A stretch of 64,000 nt of DNA, taken from G965222335 sp965222335 (lineage in GTDB: Bacteria; Pseudomonadota; Gammaproteobacteria; Pseudomonadales; Halieaceae). The notes beneath the pieces are model-generated. The model made no database searches and had not been told where the DNA came from. It saw nothing but the letters and a program-made list of their open reading frames with translations. The stretch covers positions 3,162,001 through 3,226,000 of the forward strand of contig OZ244944.1 in assembly GCA_965222335.1 (NCBI GenBank), written 5' to 3'. The position numbers were made by a program, and so were the translations under genes. How positions within the stretch are numbered: position 1 is the stretch's first letter; the number at the start of each line of letters is the position of its first letter. Of the stretch, positions 8,355 through 16,440 are shown in pieces.

Positions 8355-8934
8355 TGGCACCTGCGGCGGAATTGCTGTCATTGGGGTCGGGCGCCGTCGG
8401 CTCGGCGTCGGGCAGGTTGCGCGCCGGAATCACCACCTCAACGCGGTTGCGGGAGCCCGCATCGGGGGTGGAATCAGCGCGCACCAGCTGCTCGGTGATC
8501 AGGTATTCGATTGAGTCCCCGGTCACCGTAGAGCCATCCTGTTCGATACTGGCATTGACCGTGAGCAGCACCCGCTCGCCGGCCTTGAAGTACTCTATGC
8601 GCTCGGCCCGCGCGTGCATCAGGCCCTGCCCGGGCTCCGGCTGCTGTTGCATGTGCGCGGGGCTGCCCTCGGCCAGGATCCGTTCCGCATCCCGTACCGC
8701 GTGAAACACCGTGAGCTTGCGCGCATCAATCTGCATGCTGCCCTGGCGCATCTTGACGTTGCCCTGGTACACGGTAAAACCCTGTTTTTCATCGCGGATC
8801 GCCTGATCCGCGGTAATCCGGATGGGCTGTTCGCGATCTTCGGGCAGGGCCTGCACCAGCCCGCACGCGGCCCATAGCAGCAGGGCCGACAGCAGCTGCT
8901 GCATGCCGCGGCGTTCAGGGCCGGGAAGGTACAT
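8332..8934 (-). CDS. lptA: LptA, periplasmic LPS bridge protein
   Basis: A 200-residue periplasmic OstA-like protein that polymerises with LptC and LptD into the LPS bridge. The start at 8934 has GGAG 7 nt upstream and gives a signal peptide ending ...CGLVQA before LPEDREQPIRI; the ATG at 8904 would still encode the hydrophobic segment but has no good ribosome binding site. The mature part has the OstA features PIRITADQA and GNVKMRQGSMQIDARKL. The start overlaps lptC by 20 bp. After the jellyroll there is a Pro/Asp/Ala-rich tail. Confidence 0.93.
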   Translation of the reverse strand: MYLPGPERRGMQQLLSALLLWAACGLVQALPEDREQPIRITADQAIRDEKQGFTVYQGNVKMRQGSMQIDARKLTVFHAVRDAERILAEGSPAHMQQQPEPGQGLMHARAERIEYFKAGERVLLTVNASIEQDGSTVTGDSIEYLITEQLVRADSTPDAGSRNRVEVVIPARNLPDAEPTAPDPNDSNSAAGANGATDGE

Positions 8935-9475
8935 AGGTACTCTCCACGTTGGGTCCCATTTCCACGCGCTCCTCGTCAAGGTAGGCCACCATGCCTTCGG
9001 CCCGGATACGGTTGTCGCCCTCGGTCACGGTGACCGGTACCCGGGCCGTTGCCGTGCGCCGGTTCATGTCGATGGTCATTATCCTTGTCGCCAGCTCCGC
9101 CCCGGTCTGGTCATTGTTCAGCAGGACCTGCCGGCGCAGCGTCAGCGTATTGGGCCTGTGCTTCAGCCGGCCCCATTCCGCCTGCGCGGACCAGGTGCGG
9201 TCGTTGCCATCGTGGGAGTATAGTCGCGGCTGTTCCAGTTCTGAGACATCGCGGCGGGCAAAATATTCCGCTCGCTGGGCTTCCAGGACCTCGGTCAGCA
9301 CGCCCGCTTCGTTGTAGGACCAGCTGCGAGGCTCCTCCAGGTAAGTCTGCGCCAGGGCCATTTGCCGCTTGACCACGTCGGCGTCCGCCATCGGGTTCCC
9401 GCCCGGGCGCCAGTAATAGCTCGCCAGCAGCGCGAGTACCAGGGCCAGGAAAAGCGGCAGACTGCCCCTGCGCAT
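8915..9475 (-). CDS. lptC: LptC, inner-membrane LPS transport component
   Basis: A 186-residue bitopic protein with a single N-terminal membrane helix (about residues 6-21) followed by a periplasmic beta-jellyroll, as in LptC, which receives LPS from LptB2FG and passes it to LptA. The ATG overlaps the kdsC stop by one base (TGATG), so the two are probably coupled. Length fits the family (about 190). Confidence 0.92.
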   Translation of the reverse strand: MRRGSLPLFLALVLALLASYYWRPGGNPMADADVVKRQMALAQTYLEEPRSWSYNEAGVLTEVLEAQRAEYFARRDVSELEQPRLYSHDGNDRTWSAQAEWGRLKHRPNTLTLRRQVLLNNDQTGAELATRIMTIDMNRRTATARVPVTVTEGDNRIRAEGMVAYLDEERVEMGPNVESTYVPSRP

Positions 9476-10005
9476 CAGCGGTAGCCCGCTTCCAGCCCGG
9501 CCAGTTCGTCCCGCGCCGCGAGGATGAATTCGCAGGCCTCGCGTACCGCACCGGCGCCGCCGGGCAGGCTGGCCTGCCAGTCCGCTGCCGCTGTCACCGC
9601 GGGCGTCGCGTCCGCCACGGTCATCCCCAGCCCGGCGACAAGAATGGCGCCGAGATCCGGCAGGTCGTCACCCATGTAGGCGCAATCTGCCGGGGTGAGC
9701 CCGAGGCTGTCACAGAGTTCCTGCAGGGCCTCGCGCTTGTCCTCGCGGCCCTGCACCACCCGTTCGATACCGAGTTCCGCGGCGCGCCGGTTCACGATCT
9801 CCGACTGCCGGCCGGTGATGATGGCAACCTCGACGCCGCTGCGCTGGAGCAGCTTGATGCCCAGTCCGTCGCGGATATTGAAAGCCTTGAACTCCTCGCC
9901 GTTGTTGCCGTAGACGATGCGTCCGTCGGTGAGCACCCCGTCCACGTCCAGGGCCAGCAAGCGCACTTGGCGGGCGCTGTCTTCGGCTTTCCGGGGGTCA
10001 GTCAT
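9475..10005 (-). CDS. kdsC: KDO-8-phosphate phosphatase
   Basis: A 176-residue HAD-superfamily C0-type phosphatase that removes phosphate from Kdo-8-P. The nucleophile motif LALDVDGVLTDG places the two Asp at residues 20 and 22; the second motif (IITGRQS) and the metal-binding GDDLPDL are also present. It is downstream of kdsD by one base and upstream of lptC, joining Kdo synthesis to LPS export. Confidence 0.96.
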   Translation of the reverse strand: MTDPRKAEDSARQVRLLALDVDGVLTDGRIVYGNNGEEFKAFNIRDGLGIKLLQRSGVEVAIITGRQSEIVNRRAAELGIERVVQGREDKREALQELCDSLGLTPADCAYMGDDLPDLGAILVAGLGMTVADATPAVTAAADWQASLPGGAGAVREACEFILAARDELAGLEAGYR

Positions 10006-10006
10006 C

Positions 10007-10984
10007 TCAGGCGATCCCCGCGTGCAGCAGGCTCATCAGGTGCACGACGCCCACCGCCCGGCCTTCCTCCATGACCACCAGCGAAGTGATCTGGTTCTCT
10101 TCCATGATGCGCAGCGCTTCGGCTGCCAGCATGCCCGGGTGCGCCTGCTTCGGCCCCCGGCTCATCAATTCCATGATCCGCGTGGCGTTGATGTCCACGC
10201 GCTGGTCCAGCGCCCGGCGCAGGTCGCCGTCGGTGAAGATGCCCGCCAGACGGCCGTCGCCGCCGTGGACCGTGGTCATGCCCAGCCCCTTGCGACTGAT
10301 CTCCAGCAGGGCCTCGGCGAGGGGCGTGTCTTCGGTGACCCGGGGGACGTCATCGCCCACGCGCATCACGTCTTCGACCTTGAGCAACAGCTTCTTGCCC
10401 AGGGTGCCGCCCGGATGGGAAAAGGCAAAGTCCTCGGCGGTGAAGCCGCGCAGTTCCAGCAGGGCAATGGCGAGGGCGTCACCCATCACCAGGGCAGTGG
10501 TGGTGCTGGAGGTCGGTGCGAGGTCGAGGGGGCAGGCCTCGGTTTCCACGCCGGTATCCAGGTGGGCGTCGCTGGCTTTTGCCAGCGGCGACCCCGGGTT
10601 GCCGGTCATGCTGATAAGGGGTGTGCCGAGGCGCTTCAACAGCGGTAGCAGGGTAACCACCTCGGGGACGTTGCCGCTGTTGGACAGGGCGATCACCGAG
10701 TCATCCCGGGTAATCATGCCCATGTCCCCGTGGCTGGCCTCGCCGGGATGCACGAAGTGGGCCGGGGTGCCGGTACTGGCGAGGGTGGCAGCGATCTTGC
10801 GCGCAATGTGGCCGGACTTGCCCATCCCGGTCACGATCACCCGGCCGCGGGTGGCCAGCAGCAGTTCACAGGCGCGATCAAAGCTCTCGTCGATGCGACC
10901 CGCAAGGGCGCGCACGGCATCAGCCTCCATTTGAATGGTGCGCTGTGCCGAAGTGCGGGGCGAGCTGGAGTCGTTGTCTGGCAT
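10007..10984 (-). CDS. kdsD: Arabinose-5-phosphate isomerase
   Basis: A 325-residue enzyme that converts ribulose-5-P to arabinose-5-P, the first committed precursor of Kdo. It has an SIS domain (about 40-175; GMGKSGHIARKIAATLASTG and the Ser-rich ALSNSGN) followed by two CBS domains (about 200-320), the standard KdsD layout. It lies directly after yrbG in the same direction with a 12-bp gap, as in E. coli. Confidence 0.97.
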   Translation of the reverse strand: MPDNDSSSPRTSAQRTIQMEADAVRALAGRIDESFDRACELLLATRGRVIVTGMGKSGHIARKIAATLASTGTPAHFVHPGEASHGDMGMITRDDSVIALSNSGNVPEVVTLLPLLKRLGTPLISMTGNPGSPLAKASDAHLDTGVETEACPLDLAPTSSTTTALVMGDALAIALLELRGFTAEDFAFSHPGGTLGKKLLLKVEDVMRVGDDVPRVTEDTPLAEALLEISRKGLGMTTVHGGDGRLAGIFTDGDLRRALDQRVDINATRIMELMSRGPKQAHPGMLAAEALRIMEENQITSLVVMEEGRAVGVVHLMSLLHAGIA

Positions 10985-10996
10985 CGGCGGATATCC

Positions 10997-11971
10997 CTAG
11001 CGGGTCAGGTACAGCCAGTAATAATACAGCGCGTAAATGGTGACTAACAGCACCCCGACGGTGCGGCCTATGTAGGCGTGACCGGGAGGGGCGCGCTTGC
11101 GCTTGCGCCCGGTGTAAATGGCCAGCGCCAGCAGGGCGGTCATCACCGACATGGTGGCGTAGTCCCTGGGCAGAACCTGGGCATCCAGTATTTCCGGCCT
11201 TATCAGGCCGGGGATGGCCATCACCGCCAGCAGGTTGAACAGGTTGGAGCCGATCACGTTGCCCACCGCAATCTCGGTATGGCCGCGCAGGGCGCTGGCG
11301 ATGGTGGCGGCCAGTTCCGGCAGGCTGGTGCCGATAGCGACGATGGTCAGGCCAATGACCAGCTGTGACACGCCCAGGAACTCGGCGACCTCACTGGCGC
11401 CCCAGACCAGCATGCGCGAACTGCCGATCAGCAGGGACAGACCGAAGAGAAAGGTCAGCCAGGCGCGCAGGGGGCGCAGGTGGGGGAGCACATCATCGCC
11501 CGCTTCGGTCACCAGTACGGCAGACTCGTCCTGGTAGCGCACCATCTGGATCAGGATAAAGGCCAGTGCACTCAGCATCAGGATACCGTCGATCCGGGAC
11601 AGTTCGCCGTCCAGGATCAGCAGGCCCACGCCGAGGGTGACCAGCAGCAGTGACGGCAGCTCCTTGCGCATGCAGCTCGGGTGCACGCACATGGGGGCCA
11701 CCAGCACCGTAGTGCCCAGGACCAGGCCGATATTGGCAATATTGGAGCCAATGGCATTGCCGATAGCCAGCTCGCCGGCGTCCGATAATGTAGCGGTGAT
11801 GGAAACCAGGATTTCCGGTGCAGAGGTGCCGATGGAGACGATGGTGAGGCCGATGATAATTGGCGACAGGCCAAGATTCTCGGCGATCGACGCGGCGCCC
11901 GCGACGAACAGGTCTGCACTCCACACCAGTAAGATGAACCCCGCCACGATGGCAGCGGTAGCTAACAACAT
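10997..11971 (-). CDS. yrbG: YrbG-type calcium/sodium antiporter
   Basis: A 324-residue membrane protein of the CaCA exchanger superfamily, with about ten hydrophobic segments in two inverted halves. The two alpha-repeat signatures are GTSAPEILVS and GTSLPELAAT, each followed by an AIGNAIGSN- or AVGNVIGSN-type motif; the acidic residues in these repeats bind the cation. It is the first gene of the kds-lpt-rpoN block and is divergent from mlaC. The physiological ion is inferred from the family only. Confidence 0.93.
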   Translation of the reverse strand: MLLATAAIVAGFILLVWSADLFVAGAASIAENLGLSPIIIGLTIVSIGTSAPEILVSITATLSDAGELAIGNAIGSNIANIGLVLGTTVLVAPMCVHPSCMRKELPSLLLVTLGVGLLILDGELSRIDGILMLSALAFILIQMVRYQDESAVLVTEAGDDVLPHLRPLRAWLTFLFGLSLLIGSSRMLVWGASEVAEFLGVSQLVIGLTIVAIGTSLPELAATIASALRGHTEIAVGNVIGSNLFNLLAVMAIPGLIRPEILDAQVLPRDYATMSVMTALLALAIYTGRKRKRAPPGHAYIGRTVGVLLVTIYALYYYWLYLTR

Positions 11972-12024
11972 AAAGCCTGTTTCCTGTTACAGTATGCGCC
12001 GCGCAATTCCGGGGGGCTGCCGCC

Positions 12025-12054
12025 GGGGATACCGCCTTCGGGGATACCGCCCTC
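12025..12054. repeat. 15-bp tandem direct repeat, two units
   Basis: Two units of GGGGATACCGCCTTC / GGGGATACCGCCCTC (12025-12039 and 12040-12054, one mismatch), flanked by degraded partial units on both sides, lie in the 215-bp divergent spacer between yrbG and mlaC. Possible regulator site or replication slippage; nothing further can be said. Confidence 0.6.
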
Positions 12055-12186
12055 GGGAACTGCCGAAGCGCACATGCTGTCTTACCGGAGACGGAAGCGC
12101 CGCTGGCCGGGATGGTGCGCTGTGCGCGCAGAGCCGGATTATACAGGGGCTAACCTTACAGAGAAGAACAATTTGGAGCAAAGGAC

Positions 12187-12855
12187 GTGAAGCTATTTTC
12201 TTTTACCGGCTATGGCTACCTGCTGCTCGCAGCCGCGCTGCTGGCGGGCGGCGCCCGGGCCGAGACGACGGCAAACAGCGCCCACGAAGTGGTGCGCGAG
12301 ACCACCGAGGCGGTCATGGAAGCCGTGACCGAAGCCAAGGCGGGGGATGAGGTGACCGAGGCCTATTACCGGGAAATCCAGTCGCTACTGGACCCCGTGG
12401 TGGATTTTCGCGGTTTCGCCCGCGGCGTCATGGGGCCCTACGCCACCAGCGCCCGCTACCGCTCCCTGGATCAAGCTGGCCGGGAAAAGCTGGCGGCCCA
12501 GCTGGACCGTTTCACGGAAGTGATGCGCGAGGGCCTGGTGCGTACCTACAGCAAGGGCCTGCTGGCCTTTGGCGGTTCCCGCATTGAGGTGGCGGAGCCC
12601 GAGGGCGGCGATGCGGGCAGGGATTCCAGGGAGACGGTGCAGCAGTTGATTTTCAAGGAGGGCAGCGAGCCCTACGTGGTGCTCTACCAGATGGGCCGCG
12701 ATCGCGATGGCAGCTGGAAGCTGCGCAACATGATTATTGAAAACGTCAATCTGGGTGAAATCTACCGCAGCCAGTTTGAGTCCTCCGCCCGCCAGTATAA
12801 CGGTGACCTGGACAAGGTGATCGCTAACTGGTCTGCGGTGGACCTGGACGCCTGA
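12187..12855 (+). CDS. mlaC: MlaC-like periplasmic lipid-binding protein (without other mla genes)
   Basis: A 222-residue MlaC/Ttg2D-family protein (PF05494 type), the periplasmic shuttle that carries phospholipid between the outer-membrane MlaA complex and the inner-membrane MlaFEDB transporter. A GTG start with GGAG 8 nt upstream is used; the N-terminus has a clear signal peptide ending in GGARA. The body has the family blocks VVDFRGFARGVMGPYA and a C-terminal NVNLGEIYRSQF. Mature length is usual. Oddity: mlaF, mlaE, mlaD and mlaB, normally just upstream or downstream, are absent; the upstream neighbour is yrbG on the other strand and the downstream neighbour is ibaG. The rest of the system may be elsewhere or missing. 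Confidence 0.88.
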   Translation: MKLFSFTGYGYLLLAAALLAGGARAETTANSAHEVVRETTEAVMEAVTEAKAGDEVTEAYYREIQSLLDPVVDFRGFARGVMGPYATSARYRSLDQAGREKLAAQLDRFTEVMREGLVRTYSKGLLAFGGSRIEVAEPEGGDAGRDSRETVQQLIFKEGSEPYVVLYQMGRDRDGSWKLRNMIIENVNLGEIYRSQFESSARQYNGDLDKVIANWSAVDLDA

Positions 12856-12953
12856 AGCCCGATACCGGCCTCGCTATCAGGGTTTGTTTCTCCTAAAATA
12901 CGCGCTTTTGACTGGCCGGGGGCAGTTTCAGCCCGGCGCGCGAGGAGACAATT

Positions 12954-13193
12954 ATGGATGCTGCCACCGTGACCGCCCTGTTGCAGGACAAGCTCGAGGG
13001 CTGCGAAATCCACGTCGAGGGGGAAGGTAACCGCTACGATATCACCGTCGTCGGCGAGATCTTCGCCGACATGCGGCCGGTCAAAAAGCAGCAGCTGGTC
13101 TATGCCGGTCTCAGCGAGCAGATCGCCGATGGCAGCATTCACGCGGTGAACATCCGCACTTTCACCCCCGAACAGTGGCAGGGGATGGCCTGA
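12954..13193 (+). CDS. ibaG: BolA-family protein IbaG
   Basis: A 79-residue BolA-like protein of the IbaG (YrbA) subgroup, which binds Fe-S clusters with monothiol glutaredoxins. Consistent features: small size, IHVEGEGNRYDITVVGE and the KKQQLVYAGLSEQI..G.IHAVNIRTFTPEQW C-terminal half with the conserved His. GAGGAG lies upstream of the ATG. Adjacent to murA as in E. coli and Pseudomonas. Confidence 0.94.
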   Translation: MDAATVTALLQDKLEGCEIHVEGEGNRYDITVVGEIFADMRPVKKQQLVYAGLSEQIADGSIHAVNIRTFTPEQWQGMA

Positions 13194-13215
13194 TTCCCTT
13201 CGCCGCGGAGACAAC

Positions 13216-14478
13216 GTGGACAAATTACTGATCAAGGGCGGTCGCCAGTTGCATGGCGAGCTGCGTATTTCCGGCGCCAAGAACGCGGCGTTGCCGATCC
13301 TGGCCGCCACCTTGCTGAGCAAAGAGCTGGTCACCATTCGCAACCTGCCGCACCTGCACGACATCACCACCATGATCGAGCTGCTGGGCTGCATGGGCGT
13401 GGAGCTGACCATCGATGAGAAATTGAGCATTGAGGTGAACGCCAGCACCATTCGCGAGTTCTCCGCGCCGTACCAGCTGGTAAAAACCATGCGCGCCTCG
13501 ATTCTTGTGCTGGGCCCGATGCTGGCACATTTCGGCCAGGCCCGGGTGTCCTTTCCCGGCGGCTGCGCGATTGGCAGCCGGCCCGTGGACCTGCACCTGC
13601 GCGGACTGGAGGCCATGGGCGCCCGGATAAGCGTCGAGGGCGGTTATATCAATGCGGAAACCGACGGTCGCCTGCAGGGTGCGCGCATCCTCATGGAGAC
13701 GGTCACCGTGGGCGGCACCGAGAACATCATGATGGCGGCGACCCTCGCCGAGGGGCAGACGGTGATCGAGAACGCCGCCCGGGAGCCCGAAGTGGTGGAC
13801 CTGGCCCAGTGCCTGCTGGCCATGGGCGCCAGGATTCGTGGCCACGGCACCGACACGATCGTGATCGACGGCGTGGAGGCGCTGCACGGCTGCACCTATG
13901 ACGTGATGCCGGACCGGATCGAGACCGGCACCTACCTGGTGGCCGCCGCGGCTACCCGGGGGAGCATCAGCCTGCGCGGGACCTGCCCGGAGTACCTGGA
14001 AGTGGTCCTGCAGAAACTCGAGGAGGCGGGTGCCGAGGTGGAGGCCGGGGATGACTGGGTGCGCCTGGACATGCACGGCAGGCGACCGCGGGCAGTGAAT
14101 ATCAAGACCGCGCCCTATCCCGGCTTCCCCACAGATATGCAGGCCCAGTTCACGGCCATGAACGCGATTGCCGAGGGCACCAGCACGGTGACCGAAACCG
14201 TGTTCGAGAATCGCCTGATCCAGACCCACGAGATGAACCGCATGGGCGCGCACATCGTGATCGAGGGCAATACCGCGATCATTACCGGGCAGGAGCACCT
14301 CGAGGGCGCCCCGGTGATGGCCACCGACCTTCGCGCCTCTGCCAGCCTGGTGATCGCGGGCCTGGTCGCGCGGGGCGAGACCTGTGTCGACCGGATCTAC
14401 CACATCGATCGGGGCTACGAGTGTATCGAGGAAAAGTTGCAACAGCTGGGCGCGGACATCCGCCGCCTGGCGGAGTGA
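13216..14478 (+). CDS. murA: UDP-N-acetylglucosamine 1-carboxyvinyltransferase
   Basis: A 420-residue MurA, the first committed enzyme of peptidoglycan synthesis, which transfers enolpyruvate from PEP to UDP-GlcNAc. The GTG start is preceded by GGAG. The substrate-binding pair K22-N23 lies in SGAKNAALP, and the catalytic loop FPGGCAIGSRPVDLH carries Cys at residue 117, the residue alkylated by fosfomycin in sensitive enzymes. Full length. It is 22 bp after ibaG and 16 bp before hisG. Confidence 0.98.
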   Translation: MDKLLIKGGRQLHGELRISGAKNAALPILAATLLSKELVTIRNLPHLHDITTMIELLGCMGVELTIDEKLSIEVNASTIREFSAPYQLVKTMRASILVLGPMLAHFGQARVSFPGGCAIGSRPVDLHLRGLEAMGARISVEGGYINAETDGRLQGARILMETVTVGGTENIMMAATLAEGQTVIENAAREPEVVDLAQCLLAMGARIRGHGTDTIVIDGVEALHGCTYDVMPDRIETGTYLVAAAATRGSISLRGTCPEYLEVVLQKLEEAGAEVEAGDDWVRLDMHGRRPRAVNIKTAPYPGFPTDMQAQFTAMNAIAEGTSTVTETVFENRLIQTHEMNRMGAHIVIEGNTAIITGQEHLEGAPVMATDLRASASLVIAGLVARGETCVDRIYHIDRGYECIEEKLQQLGADIRRLAE

Positions 14479-14494
14479 GCGGGGGAGCCTGTCG

Positions 14495-15139
14495 ATGAGT
14501 CGTGCGTTGACCCTGGCCCTCACCAAGGGGCGGATTCTCAAGGAGACCCTGCCCCTGCTGGCCCGCGCCGGTATCGAGCCGGTCGAGGATGTGGACAAGA
14601 GTCGCAAGCTGGTCTTCGACACCACCTGGCCGGGACTGCAGCTGGTGATCCTGCGGGGTACCGATGTGCCCACCTACGTGCGCCACGGCGCGGCGGATAT
14701 CGGCGTCGTGGGCAAGGACATCCTGCTCGAGCACGGCGCCGAGGGGCTTTATGAGCCGCTGGACCTGGGCATCGCGCGCTGCCGCCTGATGACCGCCGGG
14801 CCGGTGGGCTGGCAGGGTGGCGGCGCACGCGTGCGTGTGGCGACCAAGTTTGCCAATATCGCCCGCGACTATTTCGCCCGCCAGGGAATTCATGCCGACG
14901 TGATCAAGCTCTACGGCGCGATGGAACTTGCGCCAATGATGGACCTCGCCGACCTGATCGTGGACATCGTCGATACCGGCAACACCCTGCGTGCCAACGG
15001 CATGGAGCCGCTGGCGGAAATCGCCCGGGTGAGTTCCCGCCTGGTGGTGAACAAGGCCGCCATGCGCGCAAACCACGCCCGCATCCAGGAGATTGTCGAT
15101 CGTCTGGCTGAGGCGGTGGCAGAGGGGGAGGCAGCCTGA
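14495..15139 (+). CDS. hisG: ATP phosphoribosyltransferase, short form
   Basis: A 214-residue HisG, the first step of histidine synthesis. The start at 14495 has GGGGGAG 7 nt upstream and begins MSRALTLALTKGRI. The signature ELAPMMDLADLIVDIVDTGNTL is near residue 150. The length identifies the short (HisGS) form, which lacks the C-terminal regulatory domain and works only with HisZ, a histidyl-tRNA-synthetase-like partner; hisZ is not in this window (in Pseudomonas it lies elsewhere, near purA). It overlaps hisD by one base. Confidence 0.96.
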   Translation: MSRALTLALTKGRILKETLPLLARAGIEPVEDVDKSRKLVFDTTWPGLQLVILRGTDVPTYVRHGAADIGVVGKDILLEHGAEGLYEPLDLGIARCRLMTAGPVGWQGGGARVRVATKFANIARDYFARQGIHADVIKLYGAMELAPMMDLADLIVDIVDTGNTLRANGMEPLAEIARVSSRLVVNKAAMRANHARIQEIVDRLAEAVAEGEAA

Positions 15140-16434
15140 TGCGTCGCCTCGACAGCGCCGCCCCCGATTTCGACGCCCGCCTCGAGGCGCTGACCGCCTG
15201 GGAGGAAAGCCTGGATCGTGAGGTGGAGACCACGGTGCGGGAGATTATCGCCGGGGTGCGACAGCGGGGCGACGACGCGCTGCTGGAGTACACCGCCCGC
15301 TTTGATCAGTTGCACGCTGACTCGGTGCTTGACCTGGAAGTGAGCCAGGCGCGGCTGCAGAAGGCGCTGGCGGCGATTCCGCCGGTCCAGCGCGAGGCCC
15401 TGGAAACCGCGGCCCTGCGAGTGCGTGAGTACCACGAACACCAGCGCCAGGCGTCCTGGTCCTACGAGGACGCCGGCGGTAATCGCCTGGGCCAGCAGGT
15501 CACTCCGCTGGACCGTGCAGGCATCTACGTGCCGGGCGGCAAGGCCAGCTACCCCTCGTCCGTGCTGATGAATACCCTGCCGGCGCGGGTCGCCGGGGTG
15601 GGCGAGGTGGTCATGGTGGTTCCGGCGCCAGGGGGCGAGCTGAACGACCTGGTGCTCGCCGCCGCGGCGATCGCCGGGGTCGACCGGGTGTTCACCCTCG
15701 GCGGTGCCCAGGCCATCGCGGCGCTGGCCTATGGCACTGCCAGCGTCCCCGCGGTAGACAAGATCGTCGGCCCCGGGAACATTTTTGTGGCCGCGGCAAA
15801 ACGCCAGGTGTTCGGCCAGGTGGGCATCGACATGATCGCCGGGCCGTCGGAGATCCTGGTGATCTGTGATGGCAGCACCGAGCCGGACTGGGTGGCGATG
15901 GACCTGTTCTCCCAGGCCGAGCACGACGAAAATGCCCAGGCGCTGCTGCTGTGTCCCGATGCGGCCTATCTGGACCGGGTGGAGGCGAGTATCGCCCGCC
16001 TGCTACCGGAGATGGCGCGCAGCGAGATTATCGCGCGTTCGCTCGAGGACCGGGGCGCGCTGATCCTGACCCGGGACCTTGCCGAGGCCGTGGCGATCAG
16101 CAACCGCCTGGCACCGGAGCACCTGGAGTTGTCGGTGGCGGACCCGGAGGCGCTGCTGGCGCAGGTGCGTCACGCCGGGGCGATCTTTATGGGGCCCTAC
16201 ACCACCGAGACCCTGGGGGACTACTGCGCCGGGCCCAACCACGTGCTGCCCACCTCACGGAGCGCCAGGTTCTTCTCTCCGCTGGGGGTGTACGACTTCC
16301 AGAAGCGCAGCTCGGTCATTCACTGCAGCGAGGCCGGTGTGCAGGCTCTGGGGCGCGTGGCCTCGGTGCTCGCCAGGGGAGAGCAACTCACCGCCCACGC
16401 CCGCAGCGCGGAGCTGCGACTCAAGGACGACTGA
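15139..16434 (+). CDS. hisD: Histidinol dehydrogenase
   Basis: A 431-residue zinc-dependent HisD that oxidises L-histidinol to L-histidine in two NAD+-dependent steps. Recognisable blocks include the NAD-site region YVPGGKASYPSSVLMN, AGPSEILVI, the zinc/catalytic SQAEHDENAQA and LAPEHLEL. Length is normal. The ATG shares one base with the hisG stop. hisC, which often follows in Pseudomonas, is absent: the next gene is a protease on the other strand. Confidence 0.97.
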   Translation: MRRLDSAAPDFDARLEALTAWEESLDREVETTVREIIAGVRQRGDDALLEYTARFDQLHADSVLDLEVSQARLQKALAAIPPVQREALETAALRVREYHEHQRQASWSYEDAGGNRLGQQVTPLDRAGIYVPGGKASYPSSVLMNTLPARVAGVGEVVMVVPAPGGELNDLVLAAAAIAGVDRVFTLGGAQAIAALAYGTASVPAVDKIVGPGNIFVAAAKRQVFGQVGIDMIAGPSEILVICDGSTEPDWVAMDLFSQAEHDENAQALLLCPDAAYLDRVEASIARLLPEMARSEIIARSLEDRGALILTRDLAEAVAISNRLAPEHLELSVADPEALLAQVRHAGAIFMGPYTTETLGDYCAGPNHVLPTSRSARFFSPLGVYDFQKRSSVIHCSEAGVQALGRVASVLARGEQLTAHARSAELRLKDD

Positions 16435-16440
16435 GGCGAA

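Noticed and set aside
13225..14673. 482-residue minus-strand frame opposite murA and hisG
   Set aside because: Antisense shadow; His/Gly/Ala-rich with no family features.
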